DNA from: Symbiodinium kawagutii
Lineage: Eukaryota; Sar; Dinophyceae; Suessiales; Symbiodiniaceae
Assembly: GCA_009767595.1 (NCBI GenBank)
Contig: VSDK01028655.1
Span: 177,023 to 241,022, forward strand
Length of the DNA stretch: 64,000 bases
Direction: 5' to 3'
Shown: piece after piece, positions 36,901 to 45,325 of the stretch
How the letters are laid out: each line of letters begins with the position of its first letter
Numbering within the stretch: position 1 is the first letter of the stretch
Made by a program: the position numbers and the translations under genes
The notes under the pieces: model-generated
Databases searched by the model: none
What the model was told of the DNA's origin: nothing
Seen by the model: the letters and a program-made list of their open reading frames with translations, nothing else

Positions 36901-38686
36901 GTATATCAATCATGGTTGATTATGGTTGATCGGCTAATTAACAGTGGTAAATCAATAATTGTCAATCATGATAGTGGCTGAATAGTGGTTGATAATTCAC
37001 TAGTCCCTCTTAATAGTTGATAGTGGTTCAATACTGGTCAATTGACAATGGTTCATTTGCAATGGTTAACTAATTCATAGTGGTTGATTAGTGGTTAATC
37101 AATCAAGAATGATAGCTCAATAGTATCAACCACTGTTCATAGTGGATTAAGGATTTGATTATCCGCGATTGCCTCATAGATGATTAATCACTAAATAGCT
37201 ACAAATAGTGGTTTGAGCTTGGCTAATTAATCGATAGTGGTTTATAGTGGCTCATGAATCACTACTAGTGTTCAGAACCATGGTTCAGAATAGTTCTTGA
37301 CGGTTTTCAATCGTGGTTTAATGGTGAATCAGGAAAAAAAACGGGGATCGAAACAAGTTGGTGGTTCCGAACATTGTTTATTTCCCCAGTGTTTAGGGAT
37401 GGCTGGTGTATTTTACAGGAACTTATCACCAAGCGGGGAGTGGTGACAGTGACGAATAGTCGGAGCGATTGATAGAGCTTCAGTAGTGGTTCAACAACGA
37501 TTAAACATGAGTCGCTTGTAGGTTGTAACGGTTCTTCATGGCGTTATGGTAAATATCGTGCCAAATGACAGAATAGAGTGATGATAATTATGAAGAGTGG
37601 TTCATGGGGAGTACTCATCATGTTCAGCAATGATGACGGTTGTTGATACTCCCTACTGTGGTAAGAAAACATAGCTGATAATCATGCTTCTTACTCATGG
37701 CCAATCAAAGCTAATAATGGTTCATGGTGGTTACTGCTGGGCTGGTGATGGATGATCATTTGTAGTGCAACCATGTTTACTGACCATAAGTATTGATCTT
37801 GATTCAGTATGGTTCTCAGCCATTGCTGGTTATTGTAAGCCATGGCTATTATCCAATCTTACCACGGGTTTAACCAACAGTTGGATGTGAGTTGAACCAG
37901 CTTGATGGGAAAGCCATCCAAAAATGCTGCAGTAATGAAATAGTGGTGTCTGAAAATAGGGATACTCTGCAACTTATCCAATATTAATCATTGATTGTAA
38001 TAAAGCAAATATTCTTAGAGTCCCCATCTTAAGAACCCCCAGATATTTGCCAAGATTTACCACCAAGGTTGATCTTTGTTCATGGGATCTTTACTACCTT
38101 AAGATCATCACCATTTACTACGCTGATGGTGGTTGACGATCGTGGGCCATCTCCCAACCATTCGCACGTCCGTCATGTCGCTGCGGCTGAAGGACCCCTC
38201 CCTGTCAGATCCCGTGAAAGCCAAGTGCTCCTTGCTCTTCTCCCAGGCCACCGGATCCCCCAAGTCAGCCTTCATCAACCATTTATGCCACAAGGTGGGC
38301 CCCCCAAACGTTAGCCAAGTTGATTCATAAGCCATTGAACGAGCTAGTTATATCTACCATGTAGTAAACCATGGGCGTTTTGGGGCCGCCTATTTTGAGA
38401 AACCAACACATTCATCATCAACCTGTACAAGGTGGGCCCCCTTAGTTAGCTAAAATGGCGAACATAACTAGGGTAAATACTAGTTATGGTAGATACAACT
38501 ATAGTTAAATGGCTTATTAATCAACTTATAACGTTTGGGGGGCCCACCTTGTACCTGCTTGATGGCCGTTTTTTCCGCGTGAAACACCGACAGGCAGATG
38601 AACGGCTAAGCCAAGGCTGCGATGAGGACACAAGGGCCTCGGGCCGGGCCGGCCCGAGAAGATGATGATTTCACAGTTGTTCCATT
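21938..38686 (+). CDS. RFC4: Replication factor C subunit 4 (clamp-loader AAA+ ATPase)
   Basis: RFC4 acts in the nuclear RFC1-5 complex that loads PCNA. 21 exons: 21938-22022 (or 22010), 22596-22651, 23806-23845, 24054-24072, 24546-24582, 25237-25290, 25585-25632, 26115-26144, 28464-28511, 29098-29129, 30225-30273, 30493-30539, 30703-30746, 31092-31135, 31191-31244, 31748-31804, 32234-32257, 33076-33213, 36514-36546, 38193-38246, 38594-38686. With the first option this is 1086 nt, 361 aa, close to the usual 360. Motifs in order: LPWVEKYRPDRIEDVAQQ, LPNLMFYGPPGTGKTT (Walker A), ELNASDERGI, VIILDEADSMT (Walker B), [32 protein letters not shown] (the SRC arginine-finger motif), GDMRCAVTMLQTA, AGAVPESR. 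LPNL and REKVKTFAQL favour RFC4 over RFC2/3/5. Donors are GC, GT and GA; the exon 1 and exon 19 ends are uncertain. Confidence 0.93.
24180..24266. mobile_element. Degenerate Family-3 element, RFC4 intron 4
   Basis: TATAACTAGCTGGTTAAGAGGCCC on the left and TTGGTGGGCCTACCTTGTA on the right retain the body and one recognisable end of the GGTGGGCCC family; the left terminus is lost. Confidence 0.5.
24367..24485 (-). mobile_element. Family-1 MITE-like element, inverted copy, RFC4 intron 4
   Basis: Reverse orientation of the 7371 copy: GGTGGCAGTGGGTCAAAACC at the left and GCCTTGACCCATGGCCATG at the right, with TGGTTCC, CATTGGCCATTGTTTTGCC and AACTCATCCCCCATATTG between. Confidence 0.8.
25403..25464. 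repeat. Perfect-to-near-perfect hairpin, RFC4 intron 6
   Basis: ATTCAAACTCCTTGG...TTGTCAA is followed after about 15 bp by TTGACAA...CCAAGGAGTTTGAAT, giving arms of roughly 23 bp. A related ACTCCTTGGTTGTTAAAAC copy follows at 25510-25530, suggesting a small inverted-repeat family. Confidence 0.8.
27905..28022 (+). repeat. TGATGATTAG-type tandem array, RFC4 intron 8
   Basis: About ten near-identical 9-12-bp units (GTGATGATTAGTGATGATTGG) in a row. This is a locally regular version of the degenerate TGATGGTTAA sequence found across introns. Confidence 0.85.
28575..28693 (+). mobile_element. Family-1 MITE-like element, RFC4 intron 9
   Basis: The left end is GCGGGTCAATATGAACCAACC (terminal bases diverged) and the right end TTTTGACCCATAGCCACG. 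The body has GGGGGATAATAACCAACAAC and GGGAAAACAATGGTGAATGACAGGGGAACC. Same orientation as RFC4. Confidence 0.8.
32336..32436. mobile_element. Family-2 MITE-like element, RFC4 intron 17
   Basis: GGTTCTCAAAATAGGAACCCC on the left and GGGGGACCCCTATTTCGAGAA on the right, about 100 bp apart, with GGCGGTTTACTGCTATA and TACTACTGGATGATTTG inside. Confidence 0.8.
34239..36419 (+). repeat. 96-bp higher-order tandem repeat (three 32-bp monomers), RFC4 intron 18
   Basis: The array is made of 32-bp monomers of the type ACCATCATCAACCACTAAAT + GGCCACTAAATA. Three variants alternate strictly: A has ..CAACCACTAAATGGCC.., B has ..CAATCTCTAAATGTCC.., and C has ACCGTCATC...CACTAATTA. A-B-C gives a 96-bp unit; identical text recurs every 480 bp (34381, 34861, 35341, 35821), showing near-perfect homogeneity over about 22 units. 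The first and last few monomers (34239-34300 and 36343-36419) are variant or degenerate. It occupies most of the 33214-36513 intron, between exons 18 and 19. It contains no ORF or promoter-like signal. A CRISPR array is excluded because there are no unique spacers. Confidence 0.97.
36560..38190. other. RFC4 intron 19, AT-rich GGTTAATAGTGG-type sequence
   Basis: About 1.6 kb with no ORF. It is composed of GGTTAAGTG, AATAGTGGTTGATA and similar motifs in the orientation opposite to the CCATCATTAACC sequence on the other side of exon 19. Confidence 0.6.
38405..38560. mobile_element. Family-3 MITE-like element, RFC4 intron 20
   Basis: TGTACAAGGTGGGCCCCCTTAG on the left is the inverse of GGGGGGCCCACCTTGTACC on the right. 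The interior holds ATAACTAGGGTAAATACTAG and ACAACTATAGTTAAATGG. A left half of another copy lies at 38288-38350 and a Family-2 right end at 38371-38402, so this 350-bp intron is built almost wholly of element debris. Confidence 0.85.
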
Positions 38687-38791
38687 GATGATGAAGAATC
38701 CCCAACCAACAACCATGATTAACCAGCTGGCTTAGCTGGTTAATTATAGGGGATGATAACTAACAATTATAGGGAATATATACCAACTATA

Positions 38792-38909
38792 TGGCGAGTT
38801 GGGTCAAGCAGTTAATCAGGGGATAAGTTCACCAACAATAGTGGGAAAACAGCCTGGTTAATGATGGGGAACCAGGGGGACTAAGGGTGAACTGACCCAT
38901 AGCCATATG
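38792..38909 (+). mobile_element. Family-1 MITE-like element (plus copy of an inverted pair)
   Basis: Left TGGCGAGTTGGGTCAAGCAG; right GGTGAACTGACCCATAGCCA. The body keeps GGGGATAAGTTCACCAACAA and GGGAAAACAGCCTGGTTAATG. Confidence 0.75.
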
Positions 38910-39847
38910 GACCTAAATTGTCCCGTATACAATGATTATTATTGGGTCAGCAATTTCGGCTCGCAGGTCAATAGCAAGCAACCCAACAGTGGATTACAAT
39001 GAGCACTAACCCTGGCTGCTGCATCTGTACCTCTGGTCATCACCGGGCTGGAAATCATTGGAAAACCCTTTGAAAACCTTGCTTGGGAAACCGTGACGGC
39101 AAACCCTGGGAAAACCAGCAGAAAACCATATGAATACCAAAGTAACAATGGAAAATCACCGGAGTTGCTCTGGTATCGTTACTTTCGGAGTTACCTTAGT
39201 TTAACCACTACAGTAACCATCATTAATGAACCATCATCAACCATTGGATGTTGGCCAAACCCTGGGAAACCCTGCGAAGGTGGATTGTCCAGCCAAGGTT
39301 AGGGTCCGATTCCCTGGATTGGTTGATGGATTTGGACTAAACCGGTGAATCAGCGAAAAGCTACCATGTTTTTATAGTTTCTAGTTTACTTTACCTACCA
39401 ATTTGTCTTTTGGTTGTCATACCACTGAGTTGCAGCTTGATGGAGGGCAAATTATACAAATCATAATCAACAACAACCATACCATGTATAATTTTTGCAG
39501 CGATGATGTATGCAAATATCGATGAACCACAACTCTTTCCAGTTCCACTGTGCCCACTGTGGATCGCGGCGAACCGCGGCTCAGACCGCTCAGCTGATTG
39601 CAAATCGTCACAGCATAGAATAGTAACCATCAGCAAGCATGGTTGCATGTATCATTACCATCAAAACATAGTTGATTAGCATGTATCATGAGAACCATGC
39701 TAGCATAGGTAGCATAGTAACCATGATTAGCATGTATCATTACCATCAAGCATGGTTTCCAGTGCTTAATGGTGGTTAATAGACATCAGCAAACCAACAA
39801 TGCCAACAATGCCAACAATGATGTCAATCGTCGGTTTCCATCTATTT

Positions 39848-39945
39848 TGTTGTGGGTCAGTTCACCCTTAGTCCACCTGGTTCCCCCATCATTAGCCCTT
39901 GTTTTCCCTATAGTTTTGTTGGTGAACTTATCCACCAATATTCAT
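39848..39945 (-). mobile_element. Family-1 MITE-like element (minus copy of an inverted pair)
   Basis: TGTGGGTCAGTTCACCCTTAG at the left is the reverse complement of the right end of the 38792 copy; TTGTTTTCCCTATAGTTTTG and GTGAACTTATCCACC follow. The far terminus is degraded. Confidence 0.7.
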
Positions 39946-39970
39946 GGTTATGCTGATCGATAACCATTTG

Positions 39971-40070
39971 GTAGTTTCTCACAATAGGGGACCCCCCAAA
40001 TCATTCATCATAAATCGTTTATGGTGATATCCAACCATTTCTAGGGGCTCCCTACTTTAAGAAGCCTCCA
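39971..40070. mobile_element. Family-2 MITE-like element just upstream of the TIR-like exon
   Basis: TAGTTTCTCACAATAGGGGAC and CTCCCTACTTTAAGAAGCC form the ends about 100 bp apart. The element ends some 20 bp before the first recognised exon of the membrane/TIR-like gene. Confidence 0.7.
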
Positions 40071-40091
40071 TAGCCACAAACCACGCCTTAG

Positions 40092-42150
40092 ACTTAGATC
40101 GGCTCCGCGTGGAAATGCAAGCCGTGCGGAAGCAGACGGCCTTGGCAGATGCCCATGGCCTCTTTCGCGGGGCGTCTGCGGTGCAAGTCACATGGAATAT
40201 CCTTTCGGTCGATGTACTTGGAGCAGTTAGGTGCTGTAGCCGTGGGCTAGTCAGTGGCCTTGCTTCGAAAGGATCTTTTTTCAATTCGTTACCCAAAGTC
40301 TCGCAGGTGGATACTTTCATTAGCCACTCTTGGCACGATCCTGCGTGGTTGAAATTTCTTACCATTTGCCACTACTTGAACTTGGACTTCGCCATCCTCT
40401 CGTGTCTATGTACATGTTTTGTGGCTGCTTTCACATTAATTCTAAGTGCTGGGAGCTTGACTGCTGTGGCAGAACAACCTCAAGGACTTTTGTTCGGCTA
40501 TTTATACCTTCTGCCGATGCTGGTTTTCGTGCTGGCATTTCTAGGAGGACACGTGTTTTGCAAGAAATCCTTCTTGTTTGACCGGCTTTGCATCGATCAA
40601 GAGAACTTGCTCCTGAAATCTCAATCGCTTCAGGCTATGCCCGCGTTCGTGGCCCATTCAACTCGAATGGTGGTGGTATGGGATGAGACACGGCTTTGCT
40701 TCAGTTCTTGTTTCCATAAAACGGCCACATGTATGCTTTTAAAGAAACAATATGGTTTGTTTGTTTTTTCTTTAACCCACATTCCTGTTCTTTTTTAAGC
40801 CTGAACCATATGTGATATGTGGTGGGGAGCATTGCACCATTTCTCGGCATCCTCCCATTCCATGCGGTTTTCGTATGGATGTTCATCGACGTTAGATGCC
40901 TGTCAACTTACTACGTTACGTTCTTTCTGCATGTGGGTGTTTCTCCAAACATGGGACTCCCCAAATCATCCAGTTTATTAACCATCTGTAGTAGGAAACC
41001 AACCATAACTTGGGGTTTCCTATGTAAAGAAACCAACATGTTTCGAAACGCACTAGGAGACCTACTTCGAACGACTGTGGTGCATCTACGAATTGGCTGT
41101 TCACGGTAAGACTGCAGGCATCCAAGCTTCAGTGGACGTGATCCCAGCCTGGATTCCACTTTGGACAATTTTTTGGATGCTGATTTGCTCAACTGGAGGG
41201 TATGCGTCCCTGGGATCCGTGTCCACGCGCATGGAAGCAGACTCCAGACTCTCCCTGTTTCTGTCCACGTTCAATTGCCCAGATTGGCCCTTGTTCATGT
41301 ATCCCGTTGCAGGCTTCGTTATCTCATCGTTTTGCTTTTGGAAGATGAAACGCCACAAGAACATGTTGGATCAGATGGCAAGATTTGATCTCAGAAATGC
41401 CCAGTGCGCTTTGGAAACTGACCGCCTGGTCATCGAGGAACAGGTTGTAGGTTTGTGGGATGAAGCGTTTGAGCCTCCAGTGAGTGTTGCATTTGGGGTC
41501 GAAGAAGGAGGTCAGGAGGAGTATTTGCTTCCAGACATCCCTGCGAACATCCGCCACATCACTAGTTATCCGACCAAGGAGGAAATCATCGACCAATTCA
41601 ACACATATGTTAGAGGCCCTTTGCACGACAATGTTTTAGAGTCGCTGGGTAAGGAAGATCAGATCTCCTTCAAACTGTGTCTAGTTGCATCCTTGCCCTG
41701 GCTTTGTTTCTCCTCAGTTTTTATTCTTGGCTGTGATGGTCGTGCTGATTGTGAAAAATCTGCTTCCTACGCTGGCTTTTCTTCAGTTTCGCAATACACC
41801 ATGACCAGCATCTTGTTTTGGGGAGGTCTCACAACGCTGTCAGCAATTGTGCTGTGGCCACTGATGCTCTCAACCTGTCATCGGGTCACGCAGTGGCAGC
41901 TGATTTCGGACTCGCAGCATGCGACCAGCCTTAGAAGGATAGTGGGAGCTGCCTGGTTGCTTGTGTGATATACCTCGTTGACACTTGTTTGTATGCTCAA
42001 CGTGGGATCTTGACAGTCACCATGGCAATGTATGAGCCACATTGGCTTGCAGGAGCCATTGCATGTGCCATTTTCGACATTTGGATCGTTTGGTACTTGT
42101 TTTCAAGACAACGCCAGGGCAGAAGCCGGCGATTGCTTCTTCACACATGA
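40092..42150 (+). CDS. Multi-pass membrane protein with TIR-like (ISHSW...RLWC) domain; probable frameshift near the end
   Basis: Two exons fit: about 40092-40684 and 41057-41968, intron 40685-41056 (GA donor). The first encodes DTFISHSWHDPAWLKF, two membrane segments (FAILSCLCTCFVAAFTLIL; LLFGYLYLLPMLVFVLAFLG), then FDRLCIDQEN and MPAFVAHSTRMVVVWD. The second begins ETYFERLWCIYELAVHGKT and adds four or more membrane segments (including WIPLWTIFWMLICSTGGY, PLFMYPVAGFVISSFCFW and SILFWGGLTTLSAIVLW). The ISHSW and RLWC-x-x-EL motifs resemble TIR-type domains of plants and oomycetes; NADase or signalling activity is not shown. The frame stops at 41966-41968, but membrane-like coding continues in another frame to 42150 (WLAGAIACAIFDIWIVWYLF), suggesting a 2-nt indel in TGTGTG. 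5' exons are missing; more 3' coding (KPPPKQRDTASFEEASP at about 42178-42230) is possible. Confidence 0.72.
40935..41036. mobile_element. Family-2 MITE-like element in the TIR-like gene intron
   Basis: GGTGTTTCTCCAAACATGGGACTCC and TTGGGGTTTCCTATGTAAAGAAACC form inverted ends about 100 bp apart, with GTAGTAGGAAACCAACCATA inside. It fills roughly a quarter of a 372-bp intron. Confidence 0.7.
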
Positions 42151-42230
42151 TGGCTGGCAATGACTCAAAGTTGGTCAGGAAGCCGCCGCCCAAGCAAAGG
42201 GATACAGCTTCGTTTGAGGAAGCATCTCCA

Positions 42231-42330
42231 TATACTGGTTGGTGGTTTCAACAATCATTTTCCCGACATTTGGGGATGGTTGGTCGGTTGACTAATATTT
42301 TTAGAGAGGTTTCACCCACCAACCAGTATA
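42231..42330. mobile_element. Family-5 MITE-like element
   Basis: TATACTGGTTGGTGGTTTCAA at the left and TTTCACCCACCAACCAGTATA at the right; the interior GACTAATATTTTTAGAGAGGT matches the 9959 copy. Confidence 0.82.
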
Positions 42331-42634
42331 GAAATGAATTTTTAATCAAAATCAAATATTGAGATCATGCAGTCTGTCGAGATCCGCCAGATAAGGCTCT
42401 GTGTTATAGATCATCTAGTTGTAAAACCACTTCCCAGGTCCGTCAAACAGGATACTTGGACTGGTGCGCGATCGGGAAAAAATCCCAACGGCAACACACG
42501 GCAGAAGTGGCTGGTTGAGATGTGGCTGGTAGTTCTTCAACCCCACATGATGTCTACTGAGTATATTTAGCACTACTTAGCTATCTCCGTTGATTCGTCG
42601 AATTGTTTATCTCTTCTCACCTATCGATTTATCT

Positions 42635-42952
42635 ATCTAATCTAATCCGATCTAGTTAGTCTAATCGAATCAAATCCAATCAAATCGAATCAAATCCAAC
42701 CCAGTCAAATCCAATCCAATTAAATCCAATCCAATCTAAGCCAATCGAATCCAATCTCATCGAATCCAACCTAATCGAATCTAATCCAATCCAGTCTAAT
42801 CTTATCCAATCCAATCCAATCGAATCCAATCTAATCTCATCCAATCTAATCTCATCTAATCTAATCCAATCCAATCTAATCTAATCTAATCTAATCCAAT
42901 CTAATCTAACTAATCTAATCCAATCCAATCCAATCCAATCTAATCTAATCTA
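42635..42952 (+). repeat. Pentanucleotide array (AATCT/AATCC/AATCG)
   Basis: About 320 bp of 5-bp units in irregular mixture, giving spurious Asp-Trp-Ile-Arg-Leu ORFs on the minus strand. It is followed by a (TCTA/TCTG) tetranucleotide stretch to about 43020. It does not match a telomere motif. Confidence 0.92.
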
Positions 42953-43395
42953 CCTACATGTTTGTCAGTCTGTTTGTCTGTCCGTCTATCTGTCTATCCA
43001 TCTATCTATCTGTCTATCGATGTTTCTTCCATGTCTTCCCATCCGTTTGTCGCATTAATTGCGAAGATCATTAACCATTAATTCTGGATCCTTAATGATT
43101 TTTCATAGTGTTTTGGTGGTGAAGGCTGACGCTTAACGAGTATCAACGATTTTTGGTGATAGATGATGAAGGCTGAAGAAGATTGATGGTTCAACAGATG
43201 CTCGTGATGCTTGGTGATGTTTGATGATGTTTGATGCAGGTTTGCTGGTTGTCGTAGCCAGCCACGGTTTTGAGTGTTTTTGGGATTGGTTTGATTTACC
43301 ATGAAAATCACAGTTTTCGCAGGGGATCAAGAAGCCAGCGATTTTTTGATGGTCAATGACTATCACAGGAAGATCTTCCACCAGGATCCAGCTTG

Positions 43396-43535
43396 TACCC
43401 GGTCTTGGTGGGCTCACCCAGCTATAGCAATTGGTTGATCAGGTCATTTCACATCATTTAACGACCTAGTTCTAGCTACCATTTGCTGGGTGGACTAACC
43501 CAACTTCTAGCTGCTCCGGGGCCCACCTTGTATCA
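43396..43535. mobile_element. Family-3 MITE-like element (diverged)
   Basis: CTTGTACCCGGTCTTGGTGGGC on the left and GGGGCCCACCTTGTATCA on the right, with AGTTCTAGCTACCATT and CAACTTCTAGCTG inside. Confidence 0.6.
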
Positions 43536-43645
43536 TATCACCATCCCAACAATCCAATGGGTCGCATTGTCCCAGCTGCAGTTGCTTCGTATCCCAAGTG
43601 GTCACCGGGATCCGGGTGTTGGCTCAGCTTGGTAGTTTCTTGGTT

Positions 43646-43751
43646 TGCTGGTTGATAGTTTTAGACATTTGTTATTTTCCCTAGTAGTTATTAACAAATA
43701 GTTGGGTGACTCATATTTTTTCATACGGGTGGTTCAACCACCAACCAGCAA
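43646..43751. mobile_element. Family-5 MITE-like element
   Basis: TTGCTGGTTGATAG at the left and GGTTCAACCACCAACCAGCAA at the right; the interior GACTCATATTTTTTCATACGGGT and TTATTAACAAATAGTTGG match the other two copies. Confidence 0.8.
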
Positions 43752-43799
43752 TAATCATTATCAACCATTATTACCATATATAATCATTATCAACCACTA

Positions 43800-43994
43800 T
43801 TAACCACGAATTAACCATGTGCCATGGGTGTTGGCCATGAGGAGCTTCAGCTCTTCGATCTCTTCGCACATTTGCGACCGTTGATCCAGGTGAAGGCGGG
43901 GGCGTCTGGTTTTTTGTTCTGAACCGGGTGGGCTGCTCGAGGACGCATTTTTCGGTCGCCTGGTCGGAAGCGTTTTTTTTCGGGGCAAAGGCAT
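43800..43994. other. Both-strand open region, possible exon
   Basis: All three minus frames are open here. One starts with ATG and reads MPLPRKKTLPTRRPKN...CEEIEELKLLMANTHG. On plus, EELQLFDLFAHLRPLIQ ends at a clean GT donor (CAG then GTGAAG at 43891). Since all genes in the window are plus, the plus reading is somewhat favoured, but no partner exon was found for either. Confidence 0.3.
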
Positions 43995-44040
43995 CCTGTC
44001 TTGGAAGCAAAATGGACGAAGATTTGGTTAGAACCCATAT

Positions 44041-44143
44041 GGTGGTTTCTCAAGCCATAGGGGACCCCCACAAAATGGTTGGTGTATTGCTAGAAATGAC
44101 TATTGATGGATGATTTGGGGGTACCTTTATTTTGAGAAACACC
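44041..44143. mobile_element. Family-2 MITE-like element (well-preserved)
   Basis: GGTGGTTTCTCAAGCCATAGG and GGGGGTACCTTTATTTTGAGA ends about 100 bp apart, with CAAAATGGTTGGTGTATTGC and TGATGGATGATTTGG inside. Confidence 0.82.
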
Positions 44144-44149
44144 CATATA

Positions 44150-44345
44150 TCATTACCATGTTAAACCATGGCAAGTATGTTAGAACCAAGATTTTGTTAG
44201 AACCATGGTTTGTGGCATACCATGGTTTACCCATTTGCCATGGTTAGGGTAAATGGCAAATGGGTTAGGGTAAACCATTGTTTACACCATGGCAAATTTT
44301 GTTATTGGAACCATGGCAAATGGGTTAGGGTAAACCCTGATGGAT
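44150..44345. repeat. Inverted/tandem GGTTTACCCATTTGCCATGG repeat
   Basis: GGTTTACCCATTTGCCATGG is followed by AATGGCAAATGGGTTAGGGT and AAACC, forming a strong hairpin. The unit CATGGCAAATGGGTTAGGG then recurs at 44310. It is related to the TTTACCCATGG tandem at 11312. Confidence 0.8.
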
Positions 44346-45204
44346 GTAGATCATCGTTTTTGAATTTGTTTGTTGGGTTGGGGTAAAACTATGTCCAGGT
44401 GAGCGTCCAATATCAATAACCATCAATGAACTCTTGGTATCCAAGTGGCAGGCAGAATCTGTGTAAATCGCTTTTCGCGCGACAGGCGGCGAAAGTGCGG
44501 CGTTCGCAAAAGGTCAGCACAACAACATAACAATCAGCCAGCAATCATGCACGCCACAGCGCACCAACAACTGCTGAAAAAGTGAAATCGGGACGAGAAA
44601 TCCGCGAAAGACGAGCCGGTCCGGAGGCACCACTGGCCCACAATGAGCTGAATCCATTCATTCATGTGGCATCATGTGGCCATGTTGACTCTTCACAACC
44701 TGTTCAAGGAGTGGGTGCAGAAGAGATGCCCGGACAGCACTAGCCAAAACAGAAGCGCTCAGTGTTTCAGAAATTCTCTTTGCCAACAAAAGTTCAACGG
44801 TGAAAACTAAAATTCATGCGCAAAAGGCACATGTAAGCGCGGAAAAAGAGGCGTGTTTTTCAGGATAGCTATGGATAGCTAATTTTGGACAACCCCCATG
44901 CACGAAGCAAAACATCAAAAATGCATTTTGCTGGACGAAGGTGAGGGTAAATCACCAGCCATTGAGCTGTTAGCTGGGGGCTAGTTCATGAGAGCTGGTC
45001 TATGGTTGTAAAAAGTGGTTGGTCCAATTAGCATATTTTGATCAAAGGCACTGTTGAACCATTGGATGGCCATCACCTATGGTGATTGCACACCAGTCAT
45101 GAGCCAACCCCAGGACTAGTTTGAAGGGTTCTTGCAGCCGAGGCCAACTGAGAAGTGGGAGCAACCACAAATGCTGCGTTGCTTCGTGGGGCGGGGTGGG
45201 CACT

Positions 45205-45325
45205 ATGAAGGAGTGCACCGTGGCTATCCTTCGATAGCACCATGTCAGGAGGGAGGACAGAAAAAAAGAAAGAGTTTTCACCTTGCTGCAATCACCAGTT
45301 GGCTGTGCAAGGGCATTTTCGGCCA
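45205..45325 (+). repeat. Diverged direct repeat, copy A
   Basis: Contains TTCGATAGCACCATGTCAGG, then an AG-rich run, AAAGAGTTTTCACCTTGCTG and CAATCACCAGTTGGCTGTGC. It matches copy B at about 46610-46720 (TTCGATCCATGTCAGGGAG, AAAGAGTTTTCACGCTACTG, GATCACGAATTTGCAAGG) with substitutions and small gaps. The separation is 1.4 kb, same orientation. Confidence 0.65.

Larger units (their letters stand above)
38687..40091. other. Spacer with two inverted Family-1 elements; no rebuilt gene
   Basis: A + copy of Family 1 lies at 38792-38909 and a - copy at 39848-39945; both share the sub-family ending GGTGAACTGACCCA. Short ORFs at 39093-39302 (+) and 39391-39648 (-) have no motif. Upstream exons of the next gene may be hidden here. 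39610-39770 has several GCATGTATCAT/AGCATAGTAACCAT repeats. Confidence 0.5.

Noticed and set aside
42680..42874. Asp-Trp-Ile-Arg-Leu repeat ORF on minus strand
   Set aside because: Translation of the AATCC-type pentanucleotide array.
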